A stretch of 64,000 nt of DNA from G016756615 sp035556195 (GTDB taxonomy: Bacteria; Pseudomonadota; Alphaproteobacteria; Rhizobiales; Rhizobiaceae), in NCBI GenBank assembly GCA_035556195.1, contig DATMFK010000067.1, positions 1 through 64,000 on the forward strand, read 5' to 3'. A model generated the notes under the pieces. The model ran no database searches. It was not told where the DNA came from and was given only the letters and a program-made list of their open reading frames with translations. Shown here piece by piece: positions 25,306-34,118 of this stretch (positions are counted from its first letter, which is position 1; the number at the start of each line of letters is the position of its first letter). The position numbers and the translations under genes are program-made.

Positions 25306-26004
25306 ATGCAGAACCCGGACCTGACAGTCGACAACGATACCCGGCCCTCCGGCCGCATCCAGCGCGTGAACAGCCTGTCGGACGAGGTCTACGAGGCGAT
25401 CTTCGCGCAGTTGATGTCGCTCAAGATCGCACCGGGATCGCGCATCACCGTCGACAACCTCGTGAAGGAGTTCGCCGTCTCCCATACCCCGATCCGCGAG
25501 GCCCTCGGCAGGCTCGAAGGAGAGGGGCTGGTGGTGAAGACCCATCTCATCGGCTACAGCGCGGCGCCGCAGATCACCCGACGCCGTTTCGACGAGCTCT
25601 ACGAATTGCGGCTGCTGCTCGAGCCCGCCGCCGCGGCGAAGGCGACGAAGACCCTGGATGACACGCGTCTCTCAGCGCTTCAGGAAGCCGCGGGAGTCAT
25701 GGCTCGCCGCGAGGGGAAGGACGACCGTCTGCGCTATTCGAACTTCGCCCGTCAGGACGCGATCTTCCATGACAAGATCATGGAGTTCGCCCAGAACGAG
25801 CTCATCCGCCAGACGCTCACCCATCAGCACACCCACTTCCATATCTTCCGCCTGATGTACCACTCGCGCGTCACAGAGGAGGCGCTCGACGAGCATGAGG
25901 CCATCCTTGCGGCCTTTGCCGCGGGCGACCCCGACGCCGCTGAAAAGGCGATGCGCGTGCATATCGAGAATTCGCGGGACCGGCTCCTGCCTGCATTCGA
26001 GTAG
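25306..26004 (+). CDS. GntR-family transcriptional regulator (FCD subfamily)
   Basis: The 232-residue protein has an N-terminal winged helix (SDEVYEAIFAQLMSLKIAPGSRITVDNLVKEFAVSHTPIREALGRLEGEGLV) and an all-helical FCD domain with metal/ligand residues (FARQDAIFHDKIM, HQHTHFHIFR, HEAILAAFAAGD). It probably controls both its own operon (sugar ABC transporter) and the divergent ADH-ALDH-hydrolase operon through the palindrome at 25235. GAGGTAAG lies upstream of ATG 25306. Confidence 0.93.
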   Translation: MQNPDLTVDNDTRPSGRIQRVNSLSDEVYEAIFAQLMSLKIAPGSRITVDNLVKEFAVSHTPIREALGRLEGEGLVVKTHLIGYSAAPQITRRRFDELYELRLLLEPAAAAKATKTLDDTRLSALQEAAGVMARREGKDDRLRYSNFARQDAIFHDKIMEFAQNELIRQTLTHQHTHFHIFRLMYHSRVTEEALDEHEAILAAFAAGDPDAAEKAMRVHIENSRDRLLPAFE

Positions 26005-26012
26005 CCGTTCCG

Positions 26013-27584
26013 ATGTTCGTCGCCGCGCGTGTGGAGACCGGTTCTTTGCCGATGGAGTACGAGCAGTCCGTCGCGGCGGTGCTGCGCGCCGAGGGGCTTT
26101 GCAAAAAATATGGCCCGGTCACCGTCCTGTCGGACGTCACGCTGGACATCATGCCGGGTGAAATTCACGCCATCATCGGTGAGAACGGTGCCGGCAAGTC
26201 GACCTTCATGCGGCTGCTTTCCGGCTATATCGAGCCGACGGAGGGCAGCCTGTCCATGGCGGGGCACCGGGTGCGCTTCACCAAGCCCGATCAGGCGCAG
26301 GCGGCCGGCATCGCCCTGGTGCATCAGGAGATCCTGCTCGCCGACGCGCTGACCGTCACCGACAATCTCTTCCTAGGCCGTGAGCGCACAAGGGGCGGCA
26401 TGGTCGATGATGCCGGCATGCGGCGCATCGCGGCGGCCAAGCTGGCCGAAATCGGATGCGAAGTCTCTCCGACCGCGCTGGTGCGCGACATCTCTCTCGC
26501 CGATCGCCAACTCGTGCAAATCGCGCGTGCGCTGCTCGACGATCATCGCGTCGTCATCTTCGACGAACCGACAGCGGTGCTGACCGGCGAGGAAGTGGAA
26601 CGCCTGCTCGCCATCATCTTCGAGCTCAGGGCGCGCGGCATCGCCGTGCTCTACATCAGTCACCGCCTCGACGAGGTCCAGCGCCTGGCGGACAAAGTCA
26701 CCGTGCTGCGCGACGGCAGGATGGTCGGCACCTATCCTGGTCACACGCTGAGCCAGATCGACATGGCAAAGCTCATGGTCGGGCGCGAGCTCACGGCGCT
26801 TTACCCGCAAAAGCGCGCCGTCCGGACCAGCGAGGCCATGCTGAGCGTCCGCAACGCGACCGTTCCCGGCTACGCCGAGGACGTTTCCTTTACCGTTCAC
26901 AAGGGTGAGATCCTCGGCTTCGCCGGCATGATCGGAGCAGGGCGGACCGAGCTCTTCGAAGGCATCCTCGGGCTGCGCCCGGCCACCGCGGCGATCGAGC
27001 TGAATGCGGCTCCGATCCGGATTCGCTCCCCGCGCGAAGCCATGGATGCGGGCATCGGCTATTTGACGGAAGACCGCAAGGGCAAGGGCCTGCTTTTGCA
27101 GGAGCGGCTGGCGCCCAACCTGACCCTCTCGGCGCTCGGCCGCTTCCATCCGGGCGTAGTGCTGCGCCGCCGCCGCGAGGCCGAAGCTCTCTCCAAGGCG
27201 GTGTCAAGCTACGACATCCGGCTCAAGAGCCTGAACGTGAAGGCGGGGCAGCTCTCAGGCGGCAACCAGCAGAAGCTTCTGCTGGCCAAGGTGCTGCTCA
27301 CCGACCCGTCGGTGGTGATCATCGACGAGCCGACGCGCGGCATCGACATCGCCAACAAGGCGCAGATTTACGCCTTCATCCAGGACCTCGTCGGCCAGGG
27401 CAAGGCCTGCATCGTCATCTCCTCGGAGATGCAGGAGCTGGTCGGCGTCTGCGACCGCATCCTGGTCATGCGCGAGGGCAGGATCAGCGGGGAGGTCTCG
27501 GGCGAGACGATGACCGAGAGCAATATCGCGCTGCTCGCGACAAGCGAGAAGGGCCATCACACGGCTCAGGGAGGAAGACAGTGA
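26013..27584 (+). CDS. Sugar ABC transporter ATP-binding protein (two ABC domains)
   Basis: The 523-residue RbsA/MglA-type double ATPase has first Walker A GENGAGKST, Walker B VVIFDEPTAVL, a degenerate second Walker A (GMIGAGRTELFEG), signature LSGGNQQKLLLAKVLL and VIIDEPTRGID. It lies 8 bp after the GntR stop, so it is in that regulator's operon. ATG 26013 is the longest start; ATG 26052 (MEYEQSV) is equally plausible and neither has a strong Shine-Dalgarno sequence. Confidence 0.94.
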   Translation: MFVAARVETGSLPMEYEQSVAAVLRAEGLCKKYGPVTVLSDVTLDIMPGEIHAIIGENGAGKSTFMRLLSGYIEPTEGSLSMAGHRVRFTKPDQAQAAGIALVHQEILLADALTVTDNLFLGRERTRGGMVDDAGMRRIAAAKLAEIGCEVSPTALVRDISLADRQLVQIARALLDDHRVVIFDEPTAVLTGEEVERLLAIIFELRARGIAVLYISHRLDEVQRLADKVTVLRDGRMVGTYPGHTLSQIDMAKLMVGRELTALYPQKRAVRTSEAMLSVRNATVPGYAEDVSFTVHKGEILGFAGMIGAGRTELFEGILGLRPATAAIELNAAPIRIRSPREAMDAGIGYLTEDRKGKGLLLQERLAPNLTLSALGRFHPGVVLRRRREAEALSKAVSSYDIRLKSLNVKAGQLSGGNQQKLLLAKVLLTDPSVVIIDEPTRGIDIANKAQIYAFIQDLVGQGKACIVISSEMQELVGVCDRILVMREGRISGEVSGETMTESNIALLATSEKGHHTAQGGRQ

Positions 27585-28573
27585 CCGCGGTAACCGATAC
27601 CACGCCTGCCCGAAACGAGCGTCAGTACCAGTTCTCGTGGCCCGATGCCGGCCCGTTCCTCGCGCTGGTGGCCCTGTTGGTCGTGGGTTTCCTGATCAAC
27701 CCGGATTTCCTCTCCGCGACAAATCTTGGCAACGTGATCACGCGCAGCGCCTACATCGCCATCATCGCTGTCGGCGCGACCTTCGTGATTTCGTCGGGCG
27801 GTCTCGACCTGTCCGTCGGCTCGATGGTCGCCTTCATCGCCGGAATCACCATCATGTTCATGAACATGATGGCGCCGGATCTCGGCTCTTGGGCCATCCC
27901 GGCGGGCATGGTGGTGGCGGTCGTCGCAGGCCTGCTGTGCGGGCTGGCGAACGGGCTGATCGTGACGGTCGGGAAGATTGAACCGTTCATCGCCACGCTC
28001 GGCACAATGGGCATTTTCCGGGCGCTGATCACCTACATGACCGACGGCGGCACGATCCCCATCGACCGGTCGTTACGGGAAGCCTACAGGCCGGTCTATT
28101 TCGGCACCGTCGCCGGCATTCCGATCCCGATCCTGATCTCGGCCGTCGTGGCCGCGATCGGCGCCTTCATTCTCTACAAGACGAAGTATGGCCGCAAATG
28201 CGCGGCGGTGGGCGCCAACGAGGACGTCGCCCGCTATTCCGGCATCTCCGTCATCAAGACGCGCACCCTTGCCTATGTCATTCAGGGCGCCTGCGTGGCC
28301 GTCGCCGCCATCTGCTACGTGCCGCGGCTGGGCGCCGCCACCCCGACGACCGGGGTGCTGTGGGAGCTGCAGGTCATCACCGCCGTCGTCATCGGCGGAA
28401 CGGCGCTGCGTGGCGGCAAGGGCCGTATCTGGGGCACCATTGCCGGTGCGGTGATCCTGGAGTTGATCGCCAACCTCATGGTGCTGTCGGATTTCGTTTC
28501 CGAATACCTCGTGGCTGCCGTGCAGGGCTTCATCATCATCATCGCCATGCTTGTGCAGAGGTTTTCGAAATAG
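27581..28573 (+). CDS. Sugar ABC transporter permease (RbsC-like)
   Basis: The 330-residue inner-membrane protein of BPD_transp_2 type has SSGGLDLSVGSMVAFIAG, NGLIVTVGKIEPFIATLGTMGIFRALI and TAVVIGGTALRGGKGRIWGTIAGAVI. Length is normal for the family. GTG 27581 overlaps the ATPase stop (GTGA) and has GGGAGGAAG upstream. It partners the ATPase before it and the SBP after it. Confidence 0.94.
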   Translation: MTAVTDTTPARNERQYQFSWPDAGPFLALVALLVVGFLINPDFLSATNLGNVITRSAYIAIIAVGATFVISSGGLDLSVGSMVAFIAGITIMFMNMMAPDLGSWAIPAGMVVAVVAGLLCGLANGLIVTVGKIEPFIATLGTMGIFRALITYMTDGGTIPIDRSLREAYRPVYFGTVAGIPIPILISAVVAAIGAFILYKTKYGRKCAAVGANEDVARYSGISVIKTRTLAYVIQGACVAVAAICYVPRLGAATPTTGVLWELQVITAVVIGGTALRGGKGRIWGTIAGAVILELIANLMVLSDFVSEYLVAAVQGFIIIIAMLVQRFSK

Positions 28574-28633
28574 CCCGTCTTCGGGACCGGGCGGGTGCCT
28601 TGTTGTCTGGTCCATATCTTTTGGGAGGTAGTC

Positions 28634-29584
28634 ATGTTTAGCAGAAAATATATTGCAGCCGCTGCAGCTGGACTTGTCATGATGGGCGGCCACGCGCTGG
28701 CCGCCGACAAGAAGGTGGTCGCGGTGTCGATCCCGGCGGCGGACCATGGGTGGACGGCGGGCGTCGTCTATCACGCACAGGCGGCGGCGAAGGAAATCAA
28801 TGCTGCCTTCCCGGATGTCGAAGTGGTCGTGAAGACGTCGCCGTCGGCGGCGGACCAGGTCAGCGCCCTCGAAGACCTGTCGGCCAGCCGCAAGCTCGAC
28901 GCGCTGGTGATCCTGCCCTACACCTCGGAAGAGCTGACCCAGCCGGTCAAGGCCGTCAAGGACATGGGCACGTTCATCTCCGTCGTCGATCGGGGCCTGA
29001 CGGACTCCTCCGTTCAAGACCTCTACCTCGCCGGCGACAACATCGCCGTCGGCGCCAATACGGCGAAGTTCATGATCGACAAGCTGGGCGGCAAGGGCGA
29101 CATCGTCGTGCTGCGCGGCATTCCGACGGTCATCGACGACGAGCGCATCAAGGGCTTCGAGGACACGATCAAGGGCACCGACATCAAGATCCTCGACATG
29201 CAGTATGCGCACTGGAACAGCGACCAGGCGTTCAAGCTCATGCAGGACTACCTCGCCAAATATCCGAAGATCGACGCGGTCTGGGCCAATGACGACGACA
29301 TGCTCCTGGGCGTGCTCGAGGCCGTCAAGCAGTCCGGCCGCACCGACATCAAGCTGGCGCTCGGCGGCAACGGGATGAAGGACATCGTCAAGAAGGTTAT
29401 CGACGGCGATCCGATGACGCCGGTCGAGACGCCCTATCCGCCGTCGATGATAAAGACCGCGATCTACATGACGGTCGGCAACCTCGTCGGCCAGGCGCCG
29501 ATCCGCGGGGCCGTCAAGCTGGACGCGCCGCTGATCACCCAGGCCAACGCCCAGGAATTCTATTTCCCGGACTCCCCTTTCTGA
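28634..29584 (+). CDS. Sugar ABC transporter substrate-binding protein
   Basis: The 316-residue periplasmic protein has a signal peptide (MFSRKYIAAAAAGLVMMGGHALA) and a type 1 sugar-binding fold: VSIPAADHGWTAGVVYHAQ, LVILPYTSEEL, VDRGLTDSS, WANDDDMLLG and GGNGMKDIV. The ligand cannot be told from sequence; the nearby ADH/ALDH operon hints at a polyol or short sugar acid. ATG 28634 follows GGGAGG; the earlier in-frame start at 28595 lacks one. Confidence 0.93.
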   Translation: MFSRKYIAAAAAGLVMMGGHALAADKKVVAVSIPAADHGWTAGVVYHAQAAAKEINAAFPDVEVVVKTSPSAADQVSALEDLSASRKLDALVILPYTSEELTQPVKAVKDMGTFISVVDRGLTDSSVQDLYLAGDNIAVGANTAKFMIDKLGGKGDIVVLRGIPTVIDDERIKGFEDTIKGTDIKILDMQYAHWNSDQAFKLMQDYLAKYPKIDAVWANDDDMLLGVLEAVKQSGRTDIKLALGGNGMKDIVKKVIDGDPMTPVETPYPPSMIKTAIYMTVGNLVGQAPIRGAVKLDAPLITQANAQEFYFPDSPF

Positions 29585-29605
29585 ACCAACGCTGACGCCT
29601 GAAAT

Positions 29606-29628
29606 GCAAGGCGCGTCATGCGCCTTGC
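29606..29628 (+). terminator. Hairpin between SBP and DJ-1/PfpI gene
   Basis: A perfect 9-bp stem GCAAGGCGC / GCGCCTTGC with a 5-nt loop lies 22 nt after the SBP stop. With no U-tract it is more likely an mRNA-protecting or attenuating hairpin that raises SBP output than a full terminator. Confidence 0.5.
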
Positions 29629-29649
29629 CCAAACCCGAGAGGAAGAGCC

Positions 29650-30243
29650 ATGCCAGGCAAGAAGATCCTGATGCTCACCGGTGAGTTCACCGAAGAATAC
29701 GAAATCTTTGTGTACCAGCAGGCGATGGAAGCCGTCGGCCATACGGTCCACGTCGTGTGCCCTGATAAGAATGCTGGGGACCTGATCAAGACCTCGCTGC
29801 ACGACTTCGAGGGTGACCAGACCTACACCGAGAAGCTCGGTCACTCTGCGCTGATCAACAAGACGTTCTCCGAGGCGGAAAAGCAGCTCGACCAGTACGA
29901 CGCGGTCTACTGCGCCGGCGGCCGCGGTCCGGAATACATCCGCACCGACAAGCGCGTCCAGGCGATGGTGCGTCACTTCCACGAGACCAGGAAGCCGATC
30001 TTCACCATCTGCCACGGCGTGCAGATCCTGGTGGCGGTCGATGGTGTCGTCCGCGGCAAGAAGGTCGGCGCGCTGGGCGCCTGCGAGCCGGAAGTCACCC
30101 TAGCGGGCGGCACCTATATCGACCTGTCGCCCACCGAGGCCTATGTCGACGGGACGATGGTGTCGGCCAAGGGCTGGACGGCGCTCGCCGCCTTCATCCG
30201 CGAGTGCCTCAAAGTTCTGGGGACGGAAATCCGTCACAGCTAG
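29650..30243 (+). CDS. DJ-1/PfpI family protein
   Basis: The 197-residue protein has the DJ-1/PfpI fold: KKILMLTGEFTEEYE with the conserved glutamate, VYCAGGRGPEY, and the nucleophile elbow FTICHGVQIL with the reactive cysteine. A late GWTALAAFIRECLK helix follows. Family members include glyoxalases, amidases, deglycases and chaperones. It follows the SBP in the same direction with GAGAGGAAG before ATG 29650, so it may act on the imported compound or on reactive carbonyls formed from it. Confidence 0.88.
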   Translation: MPGKKILMLTGEFTEEYEIFVYQQAMEAVGHTVHVVCPDKNAGDLIKTSLHDFEGDQTYTEKLGHSALINKTFSEAEKQLDQYDAVYCAGGRGPEYIRTDKRVQAMVRHFHETRKPIFTICHGVQILVAVDGVVRGKKVGALGACEPEVTLAGGTYIDLSPTEAYVDGTMVSAKGWTALAAFIRECLKVLGTEIRHS

Positions 30244-30402
30244 GCTGTAGAGAGAACGGCAGATCTGCCGAAAACACATTCGGAGCGGCAGCATCGGTGC
30301 CGCCGCTCCGGTCCAGTCGTCACAGGCGCTTTTTGAACGACTAAAGCATTTCGCAGTCGACCGGGTTCGGTCGGCGTCGCGAGAATGCGGCAAAACAAAT
30401 AC

Positions 30403-30446
30403 CTAAAGCGTGGCGCCCGAATCCGATTGCGGGCGACACGCTTTAG
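30403..30446. repeat. Rhizobial intergenic palindrome / terminator
   Basis: An imperfect inverted repeat, CTAAAGCGTGGCGCCCG around AATCCGATT-type centre to CGGGCGACACGCTTTAG, overlaps the stop codon of the convergent AHSA1 gene. It resembles the CTAAAGCG palindromes common in Rhizobiales. Confidence 0.65.
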
Positions 30447-30910
30447 ACTATCGTCTCCAGGCGCTGGTAGCTCGTTTCCATGCCGTCGGCCATTCCGGTG
30501 GCGAGCATGGCGGCGCGGGTCTCGGAATCCGGCAGCGTCATACGCATGGTCATCAGCGTGCCCGTTCCGTCCGGCTCGAACCTCGTCTCGATATGGTTGT
30601 CGGGCGTCGGATCGGGAAGGTGCATGCGTTCGACATGCACGATGCGGTTTGGCGCCTCGATCTCGATGAACTCGCCGGTCAGGTAGAAACCGTTGCCGGC
30701 GCCATCGCTCCATTCGTAGCGGATCTTGCCGCCCGGGCGGGCGTCGTTGATGCAGACCGGCATGGTCCAGCCGTCGGGGCCGAGCACCCACTTCTTGATC
30801 AACTCCGGTTCCATATGCGCGCGGAAGACAGCTTCGGGCGGCGCCGCGAAACGCCGGGTGACTACCACATGGGTGTCGCCTTCCAGGGTGAGCGTCAATT
30901 TAGTCATCAT
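30443..30910 (-). CDS. SRPBCC / AHSA1-domain protein
   Basis: The 155-residue protein carries the AHSA1-like START fold: RRFAAPPEAVFRAHMEPELIKKWVLGPDGW, the family's WSDG-like EWSDGAGN, and a closing GMADGMETSYQRLE. These proteins bind small hydrophobic ligands or act as partners of their ArsR regulator. It overlaps the ArsR gene by 11 bp and is translationally coupled to it, a common ArsR-SRPBCC pairing. Confidence 0.9.
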   Translation of the reverse strand: MMTKLTLTLEGDTHVVVTRRFAAPPEAVFRAHMEPELIKKWVLGPDGWTMPVCINDARPGGKIRYEWSDGAGNGFYLTGEFIEIEAPNRIVHVERMHLPDPTPDNHIETRFEPDGTGTLMTMRMTLPDSETRAAMLATGMADGMETSYQRLETIV

Positions 30911-31247
30911 TCCTCTCCTCGCTTGAATTCGTCATCTCGGCCAGCAGCGCGTCCAACCGGTCGTAATTCCTTCCGAGCGCGTCCCGCAGCATCGCCAGCC
31001 ATCGATCGATCTCGGACAGCGCCTCGGGCGTCAGCTTGCATGGACGCTTGGTGCCGTCGACGCGTTGCGTGATCAGGCCGGCATCACTCAGCACCCTGAT
31101 GTGGCGCGAAATTGCGGGCTGCGACATGTCGAACGGGCGAGCGAGTTCCATCACTGTCGCCTCGCCCAATGCCAGCCGCGCCAAAATCGCCCGCCTTGTC
31201 GGGTCGGCCAGGGCGGAAAAGGCCAAATCCAGATTCACGTGCTGCAC
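30900..31247 (-). CDS. ArsR-family transcriptional regulator
   Basis: The 115-residue winged-helix protein reads FSALADPTRRAILARLALGEATVMELARPFDMSQPAISRHIRVLSDAGLI, the classical ArsR HTH. No vicinal-cysteine metal site is visible, so it belongs to the metal-independent type that accompanies AHSA1 proteins. It is the first gene of the two-gene operon. An AT-rich TATATAGCAGATACGTTATATAA stretch just upstream probably holds promoter and operator. Confidence 0.92.
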   Translation of the reverse strand: MQHVNLDLAFSALADPTRRAILARLALGEATVMELARPFDMSQPAISRHIRVLSDAGLITQRVDGTKRPCKLTPEALSEIDRWLAMLRDALGRNYDRLDALLAEMTNSSEERNDD

Positions 31248-31339
31248 CTCTATATAGCAGATACGTTATATAACGAGCGAGCTATAGTCAAGTGGGAGTG
31301 AGCGGGGGCTGCGGAAAGATGCAAGGGCAGGGCATTGGA

Positions 31340-31612
31340 GTAGACGAGGGAACTCCGTTCTGCACCGTTGGGTGGGTCGCCCACACGTAACGGAACGGAT
31401 CGGGTCTCGTCACCTCGCTTCGCTCGGCGCCGGCCCGAGGATGACGAAGCTCCATGTCGATGCCAATCGCCAACGTCGGCGATTTGGGACCGGCCTTCAA
31501 CGCAGTCGTCATCCTCGGGCGTGAGGCCGCGCGAGCGGGCGAGCTGATCCGAGGAATCCCATTCCGTTCCATCGCCGCCGACCGCCTAACGGTGCCAAAC
31601 GAAGCGGCCGAA
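31340..31612. repeat. Composite palindromic intergenic repeat block
   Basis: The 469-bp gap between the arsR-like and vanZ-like genes is mostly repeat DNA. Arms CCGAGGATGACGA (31436) and TCGTCATCCTCGGG (31507) face each other around TCGCCAACGTCGGCGAT. A smaller palindrome at about 31350-31392 resembles 7925-7970, and a partial copy (CTAACGGTGCC) follows near 31587. I see no gene here. Confidence 0.6.
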
Positions 31613-31716
31613 CCGGTATCACCAGCCTCCCGCTCTGAGCACTGCTACCGCGCCTACACCGAAAGGGTGAAGCATTGGAGGTCGCGCGCCGCGCAAAGAA
31701 GGGTTAGGAAAGGGCG

Positions 31717-32058
31717 ATGATCAGAAACATCGCCCGCATCCTCGCCTGGGTCACGCTCCTCGTCATATTGACGGCGACGATATCGCCCCTGGCCGACCGC
31801 CCTCAGCTCGGATCCGGCCCGACATTCGAGCGAGCCGCAGCCTTCGCGCTGCTGGGGCTGCTTTTCTGTGTCGGATATCGCCGCTCCTGGCCTATGGCGC
31901 TGCTGCTCGTGGTGTTCGTCGCTGGCGGGCTCGAACTTGCACAGGCGCTTACCCCCGACCGCCACGCCAAGCTTGCCGATGCATTGGTCAAGGCCGCTGG
32001 CGGCGTAGTCGGCGTCGGCATGGGATTGATCGCGAAGCGTCCGGACGCGCGAGGCTGA
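31717..32058 (+). CDS. VanZ-like small membrane protein
   Basis: The 113-residue protein has four hydrophobic stretches: the N-terminal helix IARILAWVTLLVILTATISP, RAAAFALLGLLFCVG, MALLLVVFVAGGLELAQAL, and a final ALVKAAGGVVGVGMGLI. The ERAAAF...LELAQ...DRHAKLADALVKAAGGVVG pattern is that of short VanZ-like proteins. Function is unknown outside VanZ of enterococci. It is a single gene between repeat DNA and a convergent thiolase. Confidence 0.75.
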   Translation: MIRNIARILAWVTLLVILTATISPLADRPQLGSGPTFERAAAFALLGLLFCVGYRRSWPMALLLVVFVAGGLELAQALTPDRHAKLADALVKAAGGVVGVGMGLIAKRPDARG

Positions 32059-32184
32059 AGCGCCCCGAGCACGCGCCTGAAGCACATCGCGCAAACCGTA
32101 GATTTGCGCGACCCCGCTTGAACGATCGTTTCTGCACGCCCTTTAGCCCAAAACCGCTGCTCGGTCCTTGGCGGCGTGCATTGG

Positions 32185-33366
32185 TCAGACCCTCTCGATG
32201 GCGAGGGCGATACCCTGCCCGCCGCCGATGCACATCGTGACAAGACCATAGCGGCCGCCCGTGCGCTGCAGATAGTAGAGTGCCTTGACAGTCAGGATCG
32301 CGCCCGTGGCGCCAACGGGATGGCCGAGCGCGATCGCGCCGCCGTCCGGATTGACCTTGGCTGGGTCGAGCCCGAGCTCGCGGCCTACCGCCAAAGCCTG
32401 TGACGCAAACGCTTCATTCGATTCGATCACGTCGAAATCGGTGACCTTGATGCCGGCGCGGTCGACCAGAGCGCGAACGGCTGGCACGGGACCAATGCCC
32501 ATGATGCCGGGCTCGACCCCCGAATGCGCATAGGCCACGATCCGGCCGAGCGGCTTGGCGCCACTACGGTCCACATAGCGCTCCGAGGCAAGAACGACAG
32601 CGGCTGCGCCGTCATTGACGCCGGATGAATTGCCGGCGGTCACCATGCCGTCTTTCTTGAAGGCCGGCCTGAGCGAGGCCAGCGTCTCGAGGGTGGTGGC
32701 CGGTTTCGGATGTTCATCCGTGTCGAACGTCACAGTCTTTCGCCCGCTGGTAACCTCCAGAGGCAGGATCTGCGATTTGAAATGCCCCGCTTCGATAGCC
32801 GCCGCCGCGCGACGCTGGCTTTCCAGGGCAAAGGCGTCCTGGTCCTGTCGGGAGATCCGGTATTTCTCGGCGACGTTTTCTGCGGTCACGCCCATGATGC
32901 CGTTGCCGAACGGATCGGTCAGCACTCCGGTCAGGCCATCCAGCATCGTCACGTCGCCCATTTTCTGGCCGAAACGGGCAGACTGGACATAATGCGGCGC
33001 GCGGCTCATCACCTCCGCGCCCCCTGCAAGCGCGACGTCCGTGTCGCCAAGCATGACGTTCTGGGCGGCCGACACGATAGCCTGCGCGCCGCTTCCACAG
33101 AGCCGGTTGAGCGTCATCGCCGGGACTTCTTTTGGAATGCCGGCGTCGATGGCAGCGACCCGCGCGAGATAGGCGTCCTTCGGTCCGGTCGGGATCACGT
33201 TCCCGTAGACGACATGTCCGATCTCGCCCGCCTCCACGCCGGCGCGCTGGACTGCCTCGGCCGCGACCCGGGCCCCCAGCGCCGCCGGCAGTTCGTTCGA
33301 CAAGGTGCCGCCGAAAGTGCCGATTGCCGTACGGACGCCGGAAAGGATGTAGACTGCTTCTGTCAT
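32185..33366 (-). CDS. Acetyl-CoA C-acyltransferase (thiolase)
   Basis: The 393-residue thiolase has nucleophile Cys90 in LNRLCGSGAQ, NEAFASQ, the histidine of GHPVGATGA and the second cysteine in TMCIGGGQG. It cleaves 3-ketoacyl-CoA with CoA (or condenses acetyl-CoA). It is the last gene of the long minus-strand carboxylase operon starting at 41693, where it would finish beta-oxidation or release acetyl-CoA from the final intermediate. Confidence 0.95.
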   Translation of the reverse strand: MTEAVYILSGVRTAIGTFGGTLSNELPAALGARVAAEAVQRAGVEAGEIGHVVYGNVIPTGPKDAYLARVAAIDAGIPKEVPAMTLNRLCGSGAQAIVSAAQNVMLGDTDVALAGGAEVMSRAPHYVQSARFGQKMGDVTMLDGLTGVLTDPFGNGIMGVTAENVAEKYRISRQDQDAFALESQRRAAAAIEAGHFKSQILPLEVTSGRKTVTFDTDEHPKPATTLETLASLRPAFKKDGMVTAGNSSGVNDGAAAVVLASERYVDRSGAKPLGRIVAYAHSGVEPGIMGIGPVPAVRALVDRAGIKVTDFDVIESNEAFASQALAVGRELGLDPAKVNPDGGAIALGHPVGATGAILTVKALYYLQRTGGRYGLVTMCIGGGQGIALAIERV

Positions 33367-33393
33367 TTCTCTGCCAATCTCGATCGGAATTGT

Positions 33394-34041
33394 TCAGTTT
33401 CTCAATCGGGCTGCCCGGGCCCGGTCTTGGTCGAGCGCCTCCAGGAGGCGCGGATAGGCCGCGCGCATCTCGGTGGCGAACGCGTCATAGGGCATGTCGG
33501 TAAACTCGCCAATGAAATCGACATACTCCATGTGCTGGCGACCATCCCGATCATACGGGTGGAAGATGGAATCGGAGCGCCCGTCGAATTCGAGGGGCAG
33601 GACGCCGTGTCGCTCGCACAGTCCGATGTCGAAAGCGGGCGTTGCCTTGACCCAGCTGCCATCGAGGAAAAGGGAGGTGTAAGCGTGCCAGCGAAAGATG
33701 TCGTCATCCATCAGGGCGGCGAGCCGCGGGGACGTGAGATGGTTCCGGACATTCGCGAAACCGATCTTCGCGGGAATGCCTGCCGCGCGGGCCACTGCCG
33801 CAAGAGCAATCGCCTTTGGCACGCAGAAGGCCGAGTTGGCGCCCAGCACATTGGAGGCGATGAATTGCCCTTCATCCAAGCCGAACGTGCGCATGTCATA
33901 AGGGACCGCGTCGCGCAACGCGTAGTAGAGGTTCACCGCTTTCGAGCGCGCATCGCCGGCGCCCGCGTGATCGGCGGCAAAATCCGCTACGACCCGGCTA
34001 TCGGCGTCGATGAACCGTGTGGAGCCGAGCGCGTTTTCCAT
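33394..34041 (-). CDS. Transglutaminase-like cysteine hydrolase
   Basis: The 215-residue protein has the transglutaminase-core triad: Cys73 in NSAFCVPKAIALAAVARAAGIPAKIGF, His119 in FRWHAYTSLFLDG and Asp138 in VKATPAFD. No signal peptide is visible, so it is likely cytosolic. Such proteins usually act on peptides or amides, and its presence in an acyl-CoA operon is unexpected. It is 77 bp after the hydratase gene and 27 bp before the thiolase gene. GGAGG precedes ATG 34041. Confidence 0.82.
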   Translation of the reverse strand: MENALGSTRFIDADSRVVADFAADHAGAGDARSKAVNLYYALRDAVPYDMRTFGLDEGQFIASNVLGANSAFCVPKAIALAAVARAAGIPAKIGFANVRNHLTSPRLAALMDDDIFRWHAYTSLFLDGSWVKATPAFDIGLCERHGVLPLEFDGRSDSIFHPYDRDGRQHMEYVDFIGEFTDMPYDAFATEMRAAYPRLLEALDQDRARAARLRN

Positions 34042-34118
34042 CGCGTGTCCTCCGTTACCGCGCTTGGCGGACCGGCGATTTCCGCCCGCCGGTATCGATG
34101 CGGATACTCGCCACCCGG

